A stretch of 64,000 bases of DNA from Carallia brachiata (lineage: Eukaryota > Streptophyta > Magnoliopsida > Malpighiales > Rhizophoraceae). Where the stretch lies: contig JADCRB010000016.1 in the NCBI GenBank assembly GCA_021464245.1, positions 11,528,647 through 11,592,646 of the forward strand. The letters are read 5' to 3'. This document shows, piece after piece, positions 1 through 13,236 of the stretch. Every line of letters starts with the position of its first letter. The first letter of the stretch is position 1. The notes below the pieces were generated by a model. The model saw only the letters and a program-made list of their open reading frames with translations. It ran no database searches and was not told the DNA's origin. Position numbers and translations under genes: made by a program.

Positions 1-357
1 GGCGGTGGCAGCAAAAATAATGACTGGGGCAAGGGCGTTAACGGCGGCACAAGGCACGACAGTGGAGGCATTAACGACGCTGTCCTTGGTGGCATTATCA
101 CCAGAGTCTGCTTCAACGGCTACAGCGACGGTAGAGGCAGCGACACTGAATGCGGCAGTGGCTTTATCGACGACGCCGATCCCGAAGATTGGAGAAGTAG
201 CAACTCCAGTAGTGGAGGCTGTGTCCTATTTGTCTACAGCGCGGGGTCCGACGCGGAGGCATCGGCGCCGATGATGGCCGATACTGTGGCGCCTGCGTCG
301 GAGACGATGACTGAACTTGTGAAAACGTCGACGGCGGTGAGGAGAACCCGAATATGA
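1..357 (+). CDS. Possible 3' end of a Gly/Asp/Ser-rich coding exon (partial)
   Basis: Frame 1 is open from the first base of the window to a TGA at 355-357, giving 118 codons without a start. It is far more GC-rich than the DNA that follows. The translation is rich in Gly, Ser, Asp and Ala, and many glycine and asparagine codons end in C. Base composition drops sharply just after the stop, as expected at the end of a coding exon. A second open frame (5-274, Ala/Thr-rich) overlaps it, so the correct frame is uncertain. No known domain is recognised. It could also be a GC-rich low-complexity stretch. Confidence 0.3.
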   Translation, partial: GGGSKNNDWGKGVNGGTRHDSGGINDAVLGGIITRVCFNGYSDGRGSDTECGSGFIDDADPEDWRSSNSSSGGCVLFVYSAGSDAEASAPMMADTVAPASETMTELVKTSTAVRRTRI

Positions 358-3300
358 GATTAGAGTGATCATGAGTATCTTTATTAGATCTAGATTTAAA
401 AAACAAAGTTGCTAAACTATCATTAAAATGTAACCAAAGATAGAGGATAAAAGCAGGCATTAACGAGGGGGAAAAAATAGAGGAAAAAGCAAGAAAATGA
501 GGAAGGGTGGTTGGCCGGCGGTGATAACTAACCACTGCCAACCAGAGTTGGGGATAAATTACTGTCATAATACAGCCTATAGCCAGAATGAAGTGTAAAT
601 CGGGTTCTAGTGGATAAATTATCATACTCAAGCATCACTATTTTTTTTTTAACAATAAAAAATAAAATAATCTTATAGATATAACGATGATGAAATCTTT
701 AAATTTAAAATTAATTTTTTAATTATTGTTATCATCAATTTTTTACAAAAAAAATTTATTATCAAAATATTATTAAATTAAAATAAATTTCTTTTAAACT
801 TAATTACAGTATTAATAAATTTATTACTTAAGACCGTGCTCAATCTTTAACCACTTAAAATAACTACCTAACTTCAATTATTCATAAATACTTAAATTTA
901 AATTAATATTAAAAAAGACATACTAAAATATTGATTAGACTTTCACTTTCATTACTTTCAACCATCACTAATCGGCGAGCACATGCATTCTTTAAAAAAA
1001 AAATAAAAATAAGGGGGTACGTGTAGCAGGCGTCGGTTTTTTGGCAGGCCTCCAACAGAATTCCAGCATTTAAAATTTTCGAATCCATCAATTCAAATCT
1101 ATTTTAAAAATTTTGTTGGAATTTGATTTGAAAATAATTTGAGCTAAAAATAGTTTGAAAACTCAACCCGCAGTAGCCTGGGACCCAACTTTTTTCCCTT
1201 TTTTTTTTTTCTTAAGAGAACAAAAAGAAAGTAAAATAAAAATTATAATATTTGAATGTAAATTTTATCTCAAAAGAATATAGATAATATTATTTTCACT
1301 ATAAATCTTTATTATAGATTCTTTTCAAAATATTTTCAGATTTTTATGAATTTTTTGTTTTTTTTTAAAGCTTCTTGAATTATTTTATAATTTTATGATT
1401 GTAAAATTTTTTTTATAATGTTTCAATATTCTACAATAAAATTAACATATCATAAACAATGTTTACATGCCTAACTTGTAAGTCAATTCAGGTCAACTTA
1501 AATCCGATTCAAACACCAACCCGAACAATTTGAAATGATCTAAAATTAACCTAATTTGAAAATAATATGATCTAAATGATTCAAATTAAAAATGGCTTGA
1601 CAAATTAAAAATGACTTGAATGAATGAACTGTTTTGACACCAATAAAGACAAATAATCCCTCAATCCGTTCAAATTGTAGTTAATACATCTATTTTTCAA
1701 ATGTCTTACTGGTAATAAACAGAATCTAGTACTTAGAATGCGTTTGAAATTTGTATAATAGTAGTTGGGATGTGACCCATTCACCGCATGCTGAATCCAG
1801 GCTTGGTGGTTGAAATTTTTGGTGCTTGTCTCTCTTTCCGAAGGAAAAGTCCACGCCACTCGAGCCACCTTCCACTTTAAGTTAGAAATTAAGGCCCGTG
1901 CATGATATAGGCATGAAATTTGGTGAGCAGTCAATGCCAACAATTTGACATTTCTAGGGATTCTTTACACAATCTAACGATCTACCAAACGACCATGAGG
2001 CATAAGAGTTCTAATTACAATGCTGTTTGTGCAAAAGTCTGAACACAATGCCTTTTTATTCTTTTTGACGGAAAGGAAACCATACTCAAATTTATATATA
2101 AGTCTCACACAAAAATGCCGGGAGAACTTATATAGAGTAAAATAAAAGTTGGTAACAATGATTTACAATTGACATGATCCATTTCTTTAAATTCATAGAA
2201 AGAGGGAAATTGCCGAACTAAATTTAAACCTACTCAAAATCGAGATTTTAATTAAGCCTAAATTTGTCAGACTAATTATACAAGACAAAAGACACTACAC
2301 TTAAGTGAACCTATATCAGAAATCTCCATAATTTGTTTCAATATTTTTATACTTGTTGATGGGTAATAAGGGCGTCCAACATAAGGTGAATTGAAAAACA
2401 ACTTCAAGCAATTTTTTTTTTTTCTGTCAACTTCAAGAAAATTTTTCATGCCGCTGATTATCGATTGATTTGCAATTCTATCTATCTTTATCCCTTACTC
2501 TGCGCTTCCTCTGAAAGCGAGAAATAAGCCATCGACAATAAGTTAAAATTATAAGACTATTCCTACAAATAATTAGATAAGTTAGGTTATTTTAATAATT
2601 AAGTTTTTTGTGGTTTTTTTTTCAATTTCTTAATAGATATACAGTTATCTGATATATATATTTTTTATTTTTTCATGTATATCAAATGATGAAAAGTTAC
2701 ATAAATTTCCGTATTTTTATTCATTTTCTTTTTTTATTGGTTTACCAAACGCACTATTAATGATACATAGCTCAAAAAAAAAAAAATCTAATGATGCCAA
2801 AACCAAGAGCCGTAGCTGAGGCCAATTCCCTTAAAAAAATGGAAAATAAATGTAATTTTGAACAAGAACTTTAATTTTGATTGATTAACAAAATATAATT
2901 CTTCTAAATCATTTTATTATCACAATTTACGAAAATTCACTGAACTTGGTTGGGCAAGAAATAGTACTTTGAAACTTTTTTTTTTCGGCATCAAAGATTC
3001 TAAATAGTCATTTGATTATTGTCTCTAATAACAGTCAAAATAAACACAACGATTATTTTTAACTTATTTTAAATTTATTAGTAACATCGATCGATAATAG
3101 TAATTTGTAACATTAATCAATAATAATTAAACTAAACAGTTCCTAAAAGAGATATATTGAACATGAGACAATATTTACTCCCTAATTTATTTTATTTATG
3201 CTACTACCTTAATTGATAATATATGTGAGCTGCGAAAAAAGCTCTAATGTTAGAATTATAAGACTAAATTTACTTATCTCTTAGGGACATCTACTTAGGC

Positions 3301-3572
3301 CTCTTTTCTAGAGGTCTTTAGATACCAATATTGAGAAGGAAGAATGTAGACTTAATAGAATTAAAAAACTATTCTTATTGGGTAACTTATGATTTAAAGT
3401 GCCTCTTAAATTCTTAATAGATAAAAAATAAAAAAAATTAAATTTACTTGAACCTATGCTCATTAGCAAAGCACGCTTGGTCCATTAATGGCATTTCATG
3501 CTAAAATTATAAAATTGTTCTTGTTGTTTGATAAGGAGGATACAATGTTGCACTTTTATTAGTGAATACATG

Positions 3573-3581
<9 letters not shown>

Positions 3582-3611
<30 letters not shown>
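3582..3611. repeat. (TA)n microsatellite
   Basis: About fifteen uninterrupted TA dinucleotides follow a short TACA-rich lead-in. Confidence 0.95.
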
Positions 3612-3616
<5 letters not shown>

Positions 3617-4650
3617 TAGTAAGAATGAGCGTGCATCTCCAAAACATGATCACGAAGATGGTGGAAAGTACCCCCAACTAAATTCATTTTATGTCGAGGT
3701 AAAGAGATGTGGGGGCATCAATGATCTCTTGACCTCCTCTATGGTACAAAATCATAGTGGTCACTTATAGTAGTGCAAGTAATACAATTATCTTCTACAA
3801 AATATTGTGACATATAATATAGATTAATATATATGATTTTTAATCCCCGAGTGGGGTCTATGCATTTTTTTGTTCAAAAAAGTAGGGTCGATGCATTAAG
3901 ATGATCGTAGTGTACCATGTGTCAACTGCACAATATGACATATTATTTAACAAAAAATTCTTAATAAAATTTAGATTATCTGACATGATTTATTTGTAAT
4001 ATCATAACAAATCATTAAATATAAAATTTGAAGTAAAATTCAAGAGTTCTGAATTTTTTTTTTTTTTTTTGAGGAGGACGTTTGATGGGAGTAAGCGAAT
4101 AAGAAAGTTAAGAGGGGGAAGTGAGGTTTGGTGGGATTTACTGAGGTTCTATAAGGAATTCTGAGGTTTTACTGATAATTAAATTTATTCATTCAACCTA
4201 ATAGGGCCGATAAAACAATGTTGTAAATGAAGAACAAATAAAACTCAGAGCTCAAGGACCTCCTCATGTTTTGTGCAGGCCCGTCAATCCATTGAAACTT
4301 CAGTGATAAGTAACCAAAGCAAAATTCTACAAACTAGCCCCCACTATCACATCAAAGCCCAAAAAATGTGTCCAAATTCATCTCGAAAGTAAAGATCAAA
4401 GATCAATGATCAAAAGATCAAATGGGTCTTCCAAGCTGCCCATGACAAAATCAAGACCAACCCAAAATCACGTCCTGATACACTGATCACCGACGAGTCG
4501 GCTGGCCAACAGTTGTGGATATATGAAATGAAAGTCTTCAAAGAGTTGCTTGCTCCTTTGGGCTTGAACAGCGGACCCACATACCTGCTAAGCTCATCTG
4601 ACCGTAGATTTCCAATCCCTCAATCCAACGGGTACAGAAATTCTGCAGTT

Positions 4651-4676
4651 ATTTATTTATTTATTTATTTATTTTT
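4651..4676. repeat. (ATTT)n microsatellite
   Basis: About six consecutive ATTT units lie just upstream of the probable transcribed leader of the DUF1639 gene. Confidence 0.9.
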
Positions 4677-4784
4677 GGGTTCTTCCAATCGGCAGAGACA
4701 GAAATAAATTCAGAGGGAAGGAAAGACAGAACAAAGAACGAAGAAGGGGAAGTGAAACGCAGAAGAAAGAGGCGCCACACAGTG

Positions 4785-4945
4785 AAGAGAGAGAGAGAGA
4801 GAATTGCAAAAGAAACGATTTTTCTTCTTCTATAGAGACAGAGAATCAAAAAGAAAAAGCATTTTAGGGAGAGAATTGGCAAAGAAACGATCTGAGATTT
4901 CTTTTGTTTTGAGAGATTTTGCCTCGTTCTATAGAGACAGATATC
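4785..4945 (+). repeat. Degenerate tandem repeat in the presumed 5' leader of the DUF1639 gene
   Basis: A GA run is followed by two imperfect copies of a unit. Each starts with GAGAGAATTG, continues with CAAAGAAACGAT or CAAAAGAAACGAT, and ends with TATAGAGACAG. The purine-rich then CT-rich composition from about 4690 to 5613 is typical of a plant 5' untranslated leader. One or more leader introns are likely but cannot be fixed from sequence alone. Confidence 0.5.
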
Positions 4946-5613
4946 ACATATCTGCTCAAAGAAGAGTTTCAATTATCTTATTCTTATCATCTTCATCATT
5001 ATCACCATGCAGTTATCGCATGGTAGAACAGCTTTTCCTTCCTTTCATCTTTCCTCTCAATCTTTCTCTCCCCTCTCTCTGCACAGTTTTTGCAAAGATC
5101 TTTTCTTTAATCTTATGCACTCGTGGATCTTGAGGTCAACTACACAATCTGCTCCAGAACCAAGGTTTTGATCTCTTTTGGATCGTTTTTGCCGTTTTTT
5201 CAGTTTAATACAGAACCCCATGAAGGTCTTACCAACAGCCCGTTTCTATTGTCTTTTCAAAGAACAACTTTTGTCAATGGTTCCTTTGATTATTATCACT
5301 TCTGGGTCTTCTTGATTTACTTATTTCTCTGATTTCTCGACCTCAAAATTTCCGATTTCTTTGATTTCCACTTCTGGATCATTGTCCTAATACGTTGTTT
5401 TCAACATTGAGGTTCGTTTTGTCTGTTGTGTGGTTTTCCTGTTTTATCTGGCGGATTAGATTTTGGATTACATGAAAGCTCTTTACTTTCTCTGATTTTT
5501 CACTTCCGGGTCTTCTTCATCATCTCAGTCATGTTGTTTCATTTCCTCAATTTCTGTAATTACGTTGATTTTGAGTTCTGGGTCGGTTCGCTTTCTTACG
5601 TTCTTGGACGCTT

Positions 5614-6687
5614 ATGATGTTGGCAGATATGGAGAAAGAAGAGAAAAACCAGAAAGTTTGTAAGGCCTTGGAGCCAGAATTCTTCTTGCAGTGGGGGAAC
5701 AAGAAGAGGCTTAGATGCGTGAGAGTTAGAGACCCCCGAATCATCGCACAGAGATCCGACGATTTGCTTCGCAGGAAAATCACATCAAGGATTGATAAAT
5801 TTATGGTTGCTTCTACTGTTCAGAAAGAAGTTGCATCTCATCTTCAATCCAATCGCCTTACCAGGTTAGATAAGCTTTGATTTATCTGTCTCACATTCTT
5901 TTTGATTGACGTTTTTTGGGGTTTTCTTTCTTTTTCTTCAGTAACCAAGCAGAGAATTGGGAATGAACCTCAGAAGTTGAGGTTGGAAAGTTCCTTTTTG
6001 TTATTTTCTGATTGGTTGCTGAGAAAGCTAATGGAAGAAATCATCCGGCTATCAGCTTGATTTGTGCTATCTTGGTTTCCTAATCTGCTCTCTTTGCATC
6101 TTCCTAGCAACCAAATAGACAATTGAGAATTTCCCATCAAAAAGAAAAAAAGAAAAGAAAAGAATGGATAAAAGCACTTCTTCCATCTTCTGTTTGGTTG
6201 ATGAGAAAATATCCAACAGCAAGGAGAGAAAAAGGCCCGGATCTGTATAATACTTAACTTTTCTTTTGATTGTGGGGGCACTGGGGAAGGGTGTTCTGCT
6301 AGATCTTTAATTATGGAAGCACAATGACTTTAAAATTTGATGAAATTTTTTATCTTGGCCTTGACTTTTTCTGCTGGTTTTGAACACAGGAATTCTGAGT
6401 CACCAACTCTGCGGTCCAGTGTGACCGGGAATCGGAAATTGTCCGCGTCGCCGGAGAAGGAGGACCGGTATTACACGACAAGAGGGTCAGTAGGTGTGGA
6501 AGAGAATGGCAAGGTTGCAATGGAGGGTAACAATGGTGACGAGAAAGGACTTGTGTGGCCAAAGCTATATATCACTTTGTCAAGCAAAGAGAAAGAAGAA
6601 GATTTTATGGCTATGAAAGGTTGCAAACTTCCTCACAGGCCCAAAAAGAGAGCCAAGATTATTCAAAGAAGCTTGCTTGTAAGTTCA

Positions 6688-6719
<32 letters not shown>

Positions 6720-7177
6720 CTCTACGCCCTCCTATATATGAAGATATAGGAGATTTTATGGGGGTAAAAACAAGGGATAATTTGGTCTATTTGTTTGTTA
6801 TTTAAGGTATTTTCTCCTAATTCTAAGAATTTTAATTTTTCCTCCTTTTTTTCCTTTTTTGTTTCTGGGGTATTTCTTGGGTGGCAGTTGGTGAGTCCTG
6901 GGGCATGGTTGACCGATATGTGCCAAGAAAGGTATGAAGTTAGGGAGAAGAAGAGTTCTAAAAAGGTAACTACTTGATGATTTTGGCTACATGATCCCTT
7001 CATCTTATTGTTTTTAAAGTACATAGCTACTAGATCTTATGTTCACAGATCCTTTTTTTCTACTTCCTTTTTGGGTTGTGGGATGCAGAAAATTTTATAT
7101 TTTTTGCCCATGTGTTTAAAATGCAGAGACCAAGAGGCTTAAAAGCCATGGGGAGTATGGATAGTGATTCAGAATGA
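5614..7177 (+). CDS. DUF1639 family protein, 4 exons, 222 aa
   Basis: Exons are 5614-5864, 6390-6678, 6888-6965 and 7127-7177; every junction is GT-AG and the phases join in one frame to a TGA at 7175-7177. The C-terminal part spans the last three exons and carries the DUF1639 signature: a basic LPHRPKKRAKIIQRSL block, then SPGAWLTDMCQERYEVRE, then a Lys/Arg tail ending in acidic DSDSE. The N-terminal half is charged and has no known domain. The function of DUF1639 proteins is not established; the basic tract would fit a nuclear protein, which is inference. The start is uncertain: ATGs at 5614, 5617 and 5629 are in frame, and TTGGCAG just before 5627 could be a leader-intron acceptor, which would favour 5629. 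From memory, Arabidopsis At3g03880 is a DUF1639 gene beside the homologue of the next gene here. Confidence 0.85.
6687..6714. repeat. (CT)n microsatellite in intron 2 of the DUF1639 gene
   Basis: A run of CT dinucleotides begins about 10 bases after the exon 2 donor site. It lies wholly within the intron and does not alter coding sequence. Confidence 0.95.
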
Positions 7178-9555
7178 AGGGTTTTACTTCAAGATCAGCA
7201 GAGAAGCCGTTTCTCCTTGTCAAATTTTTGGAATTTTTTCTCTTTTTTTTTTTTGGAGATCATGAAAATATGGTGTTGGTTGGATTTTGTTATTTAGGGA
7301 GAGATCTAAATCTCCGCGGAGTCTGTTGCTGTATAGAAGTATAGTTTAACTTTTATTAATTAGAGAAATAAAATTTTCTCAATTTCTCTCAATTGGTCAT
7401 TCACTCTTCCAGTCTTTGCACATGCACAACTACTTCATGCCTGCTGCCTTTTGGAATTGATCTAATCACATATTATTAGATTGAAGGATTAGCGATATGT
7501 TTGAGGTTGAAATTTACATAAAAAATGTCTTTTTAACATGAAAATGATACGTAGTCACTTTAGATAATATGTTATTAGCACTTGTGGTTATATTATGAAA
7601 AATTATCAAATAAATGATATGTTTTTTATGGAGTAAATGAGATGCAACAAATTCTAGTAGTCAGATGACAGTAATACTCATTGAGTCATATAATAGGAAA
7701 ATGCTATTGGTCCACGTCCTTTGTATTTTATACGTACCTCAGCAAGTATTCTCAGCTAGTAAATTTATTTCTTTTTTTTTTTTAGGGTTTACTTAATATT
7801 AAGTAAACTTAATATTTGTTTCAACACAAAATGGCCACCAAAACCTTCAAAATAATTACCGTGCACTAGAAAGGTTATGCCCATAATGCCCTGATATCCG
7901 GAAAAGATTTAGTAAACCTATAAATTCCCCACAAGGACATGCTCAAAGTCAAAACGAAGCATTGGAAATGGTCATCAAGAAGGGCTGAAGCTGGACCGGC
8001 TGTTTAGGCTAGGTTGACACTTGGTGGAAGGCTCAATTAAGTTATACATTGAAGAATATACATAAAGAAGGTTATAAATCGAGAGAACAGGAGCAGTGGC
8101 CCAGAAAGGGAAGAGTTGATTTAATTTTATAGTGTGTTTCGTTATACTCAAATCTATTACGACAGATCCTCACTAAATCTTTCTTGATTAGAGGTTTCAA
8201 ATTTGAGATTTAAAAATACAGTCACGTTGAATATCTGTTGAGAAACCTTTTGTCATCTTTTGAGATATTATTCAGATTAATCTAAATTAATCAGTCCACT
8301 GAACTGAATACTGAACGATTTTAGATTAAAAAAAAAAAAGAAAGTTATAACTTGAGAAGGTGAACAATAAAGTAATTTGAGTAAGTTCGTTTTTTGAAAC
8401 CACACCAAAAAAAAAAAAAAAAAAGATTAAAAGTTAAAACTAAAAACCGAACAAATAAAAATAAAAAGGAAACCAAATCAAGAACAATTTTAGTATAACG
8501 GAAGAGTTATAATGTAAATTGAGGAAGTTTTTTAGCATTTTCTTTTTACTTTATTACCATCAGACTGCCTCAATTTTAGTGTAATATTTAATTTTCTTCA
8601 GATGATACGCGATTATGCCCTGTAGGCTGTAGGTGCCTCGCATGGTTAAGCATTCGCTACATATGGAAAATTGAGACAATCGAGAGGGTTTAGAGTGCAT
8701 AGCTATGACACAATCTCCACGATGTTCAAAAAAGGACACAATCCCCACAATCTCACCAACCCCCTCTCCTACTGCTATGCAGCTTCAATGAGGAAAAAAA
8801 AAAAAAAAAACCTCTGATTTAGCCAAAGTCTATTTTGGGTAGTTAGTTATGTACAATGCCACAAATGGCCAGAAAAATTGAAAAGTACAATGTTATTCCG
8901 GTTTCTAAAACAGTTTGCATCATTCTTGCATCAAACAGTCATTATTGTCAAGTGAAATAGTTCAAATGGCTATTAATACTTATTCTTTTACCATACCCTA
9001 TAGACCTTGTGTCAGAGGAGGGAGGAGCAAATATTCTCAGCCCCAATTGGGTTGTCAACCTTCTACTTATGTCTTCCAAATTTACAATACATTATTTATT
9101 TGCTGCAGTACACCCTGCAATTCATACCACAAAGTATTTCAGTAAGAAAAATGTAAAAGATCTGAATTTTTTCAAAAATAATTTTAAAGAGAAATCCTAC
9201 TCCCAGACAACTTGTTACCTTCCATTATGTTTTACCGAAACACGCTCTATTCTAACATCAACTACGAATATGCCATATGGTGTTAAAGGGCATGTGAAAT
9301 AAATTCGGGAAAATTGTTCTACTATCCTTGGGGAGGGACGACCCGGAAAAAAAAAAAAAAACAATAAACCAACGGGTTCAGATGGTTTAATTTATTTTTA
9401 AATCAAATTTGGGCTTGGGTTGTAAGAAAACCTCGTTATGCTTGAGAGCGGCAAATTGTTTTTGCTGAAGAAAAGAAAACACAGTTCAATGATACAGTAT
9501 TGCAAGATGCGAGAGTAATCACACCTCTTTGTTCTTCGCCAAGTGCGGGATTTGA
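7178..9555. other. Intergenic region between convergent genes
   Basis: This holds the 3' untranslated sequence of the DUF1639 gene (AATAAA at about 7366) and that of the minus-strand HOZ-like gene. Between them is AT-rich DNA with several poly-A tracts (8320s, 8405-8424, 8793-8810, 9346-9361). No gene or clear element is recognised. Confidence 0.55.
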
Positions 9556-12500
9556 TTAGCTGTGAGACTGAGCAGCTTCGAGCATCTCCACCACTAGAGT
9601 CTTCAGATCCCTAAAAAATGCAATAAAATAAGCAAATTACCGGCAACAATGAGAAAAGGCACCAATAATTAAGTTAAACAAGAGGAAACGGCACCAAGGC
9701 TTAAGTTACAATATCAAGTCACAGTCAAAGCAAATAAGTCCTGCAAATAACTGAACATCTAACATTCACAAGACATAAGAACCCTGAGCAAGGATGCCTC
9801 ACTTTCTTTCTTCTGCACGTCTTGGAAAAGGAATTCGAAGCTTGTAAGTATTCCCTCGATAAACAGCCTAGTATAGAAACAAGAGCTTAGAAAGAATCAA
9901 AATAGAGGAAGAAGACAATTTGGGATAAAAAAGGAGTCTAAGCAACAAAATCAGTCAAGCAAGAGTTTTAGCAAATCGACATCTTAAACCAAGAAACTAT
10001 CGTCAGCAGAAAACAGAAGTGTCAAGCAAAAGCAGAAAAGATACTTGAATAAAGTAATGTAGTGAAGCATTAGCAGTACCTTGACATTGAATCCAAGACT
10101 ATCCACATCAAGCATGTAAGCAGAGTCCACCTGGAGAAAGAAACGAAGTTAACCTTTTTGAACATCGATCAATAATGTCCAGATATCCTGCCTCTTGGTC
10201 AGTATTTATAATAAGATGCTATTGGTAGTATTCAACATTACCGGAATTGAAGTTGCATGCTGAACAATAAGCCTTGTATCTTCAGCATGATCCCTATTCA
10301 TGTGAGACTAATTAAAGACAAAATATAATTAGTAAGAGGGGGAAAAAAAAAAACTAAAAATTAGCAAACAAAAAATATAGCATGCAAATGCAGTATCTAC
10401 AACATGAGCAGGAAGAATCTACCGCAACAGGCTTAGAAAACTGTGCTATAGGATCAACTTTTGCTGCTTGGTACTCCTCTCTGCTGAACTCTGCAATTAT
10501 GGTGTACGTATCAATGGGATATAATATTGTCAAGTTGGGAAATGGCAATCACCAAAAGCGAAAGAAAAATATTAAGTGAAATAACAATAAACATGGTATG
10601 GAAAGGTGCAACATAGAGAGCATGATGAGCATCTAAGGCAAGGATACAAGTTAGAATCAAAACTCAATTCAACATTTAATTAAAAAAACCAAATCACACA
10701 GAGACCTCCAGATCCAAGCAAAGCAGTGGCAACTCCTGACACATATCTCACTTTTTGGTTCAATGCGCATGAATTGGAAGTCCCCAAAGTCAACCTACAT
10801 ATTGAAACTGCTAGTTAACAGCACATGTTGGAAGCAACAATGCCAGGTGACAACAGAGTTATATGTACCAGAGCATAAGAGGAAACAAGTTACCCAGAAT
10901 GCATTTGGATGCCTTGCAAGATATGCAGTTCGAATAGCAGCTTTGTCTTTCTCCTCAACCTGCAAAGTTGATCAGAATATAGATTTATGTTTTGAACCAT
11001 CACCACAAAAGTGTCAAAATTTCTCCCAAGCGCAAAATGCATGCCAATAAATGAATCAAGGTCATAACTCTAAAACATGAAATGTAAAGGAAAAGGATAA
11101 ATAACTTACAGGAAGGGCATCACCATGCAGGGTGATCACTAGGTCAGTCCTATCTTCAGGATCTCTAGCAACAAGTAATGAACATTTGGGACTAGCCAAC
11201 AGGTCCTGAAGGAATCAGCAAGCTTTCAAATTTAGAAGACATAAAAAAAGGGTGAAGATTTAAATTATTCAAGAGAGGTTAAGATGAGTAATAAATGTTT
11301 AAACAACAACAAAGCCATTTTAATGATTATTATTGTTCGAAGCAAAAAAGAGAATAGGGACATAATTCGTAAGAAAATTCAGTCTAGTACGGCATGAAGT
11401 ATCAAAAAATCCATTAATCCCATTCACCGTAGCAAACTAGCAATTACTTGTTGGTTTTCAGTTAATGTTAACCGATGTGTAAGAAGTATTTGTGTGACAT
11501 TGCACAACATTTTCCAAAGTCGTAGAAAACCAAGCACACTCAAATTGTTGCAACCAACCTTTGTATGGACAGCCAAGCTGCTGACTGCTAAGATTGGGAA
11601 TCCAACAGCATCGCATGCAAAATCAACCATTGAGCCTGATGGATAACCGTCATACTTCTGCAAATGAAGGAAATCTAATCAAATAAGGCATAGAATATAC
11701 GACAAACAATCAATTGGCAATGCATAACCAATTACAAACAGTAGAGCAAACTAAAGAAAAACCACATAGAACAAACCAATTTGATGCAACTGCCATATGC
11801 TGTCTCTGTTAATTTACTCTGTCCAATTTTTTAACATCACAATCACCATTCATGCCAAATTCAGCAATTCTAAAAAAAAATTCCACTTTCAACATTCTCA
11901 TCAACTACCACATATCTGACATGCAAACCCAAAAAAACAAAAACCTGAGAGAAAGTTGAAAGCACGCCACGTGTGCTGCGATCAAGCACAGTCCTAATTT
12001 CCTCGAGTGGAGGAAGCCTAGTAGCCTTTTCCTGTATTCACAAAAGCCTAAAATCAATCAGTCTACATTCTTATGTGCTTACAAATACAATGATCAAATA
12101 GCAACAAAATAATTATCAACTGAGAAATAACGAACACACCCAGAAACCCAAATTCATTACAAAAACAGAAACATATTGATAAAAAATCAGAAAGGGAAAA
12201 AATATAACAAAACCTGATGGGTCTGAATCAACTGTAGCACACTGCCATCACTGTTAACATCACCAGATGCCACTGCCTGATAAAAATAATTATATACAAA
12301 TAAATTAACACAAAAAAAAAAGAACCCATCAATGAAAAACTGTTAATCAATCATATTCATAGAATTCAAGAAGTGTTCGAGTCTTCTGTGCTGACCTGAG
12401 CGGGTGACTGAGCGGCAGAGGCCATGGAAAGAGAGCGACGAGGCGACGGCGTTAGAGATGAGTGGCAAAATGGTAATAAAAGAGAACGGAGAGGGGTTTT

Positions 12501-12566
12501 GTTGACAATTAACCGCGAAAATAGAGGAAATGTATACGGAGGAGCAACCACCGCTGCTGCGCTCAT
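9556..12566 (-). CDS. HOZ: HugZ-like heme oxygenase homologue (HOZ type), chloroplast, 12 exons, frameshifted in exon 7
   Basis: Exons on the minus strand are 12566-12396, 12276-12214, 12031-11945, 11657-11559, 11205-11110, 10959-10894, 10794-10706, 10490-10423, 10307-10242, 10130-10080, 9867-9803 and 9610-9556, all GT-AG. Apart from one indel they encode about 324 residues, close to Arabidopsis At3g03890. The first ~50 residues are Ser/Arg-rich without acidic residues, like a chloroplast transit peptide. A split beta-barrel of the pyridoxamine-phosphate-oxidase/HugZ fold follows (YPSGSMVDFACD near 112, CSLLVARDPEDRTDL near 147), then a DUF2470 domain (SHMNRDHAEDT near 247). HugZ proteins bind and degrade heme, and the plant homologue has been linked to plastid heme breakdown. 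Exon 7 is 89 bases where the frame needs 88: an extra A in the run at 10752-10756 causes a stop at 10456-10454. I take this as a sequencing error or a broken allele. Confidence 0.88.
10752..10756 (-). other. Frameshifting A5 (T5 on +) homopolymer in exon 7 of the HOZ-like gene
   Basis: Upstream of this run the conserved FGDFQFMRIEPK frame is used. Downstream the family sequence VRYVSGVATALLGSG is found only in the next frame. Removing one base restores phase with exon 8, which begins inside the Glu codon of GSGEFS. Confidence 0.85.
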
Positions 12567-13236
12567 TTTTCCACCAGAGCAAAGTAAAACCCACGAAGTA
12601 CGCGGCCAACTGCCTACCTACCAATCAACTAATTGTTTAATTTATTATTATTTTTGTGGGATACACATTTTTTATTATTAATTATCAGCTAAATACTGTC
12701 TTATGTTATGATTAGTTTTTTTTAGAATACTGTTACGTGGACAGGAAAAAGAGAACGTAAAATAGACGGAAAAATTTTTTTTAAGTAACCAATTAATTTA
12801 TTTATTTAACAAAACACTTAATTTTAGTAATAAAAAAATATATAAATTTTTTTAAAAATTTTGTTACAATAATTTAATATTTTATTATATAAATAAATTA
12901 ATTAGTTGTACAAATAAATTTTTTTATCGACTGTCAAATCTCGTCTATTTATCTTTTTTATTTTTTTTAGTGGGAATATAAATTATAAAAATTAATCTTC
13001 TTGACGGCTTAGAGAATGGAGTCGGATAGGAGAGAAAAATTAAGAATAAGAAAAAAGTTTTATGAAAATGTTTGGTGAGCTGTACGATAAGCACGCATGA
13101 ATAATTTGTATTGTTAAATTAAAAAAAATATATTAAATTTTAAAAAATAAAAATTTAATTTTGTACGATAAAATGTATACTTTTTAAAAAATCCTTTTTA
13201 CATGTTCACTTTTTTTTTTTTTGGGGAAAAGATAAG

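Larger units (their letters stand above)
358..4690. other. Intergenic AT-rich DNA
   Basis: No convincing gene is seen. The stretch is AT-rich with many homopolymer runs. Short reading frames here have no recognisable domains and are interrupted by poly-A or poly-T. It contains a (TA)n microsatellite near 3582-3611 and an ATTT repeat near 4651-4676. Confidence 0.6.

Noticed and set aside
12343..12624. 93-codon minus-strand frame over HOZ exon 1
   Set aside because: It overlaps exon 1 in another frame and runs through the exon 1 donor site into intron 1. The frame beginning at 12566 joins all twelve exons.
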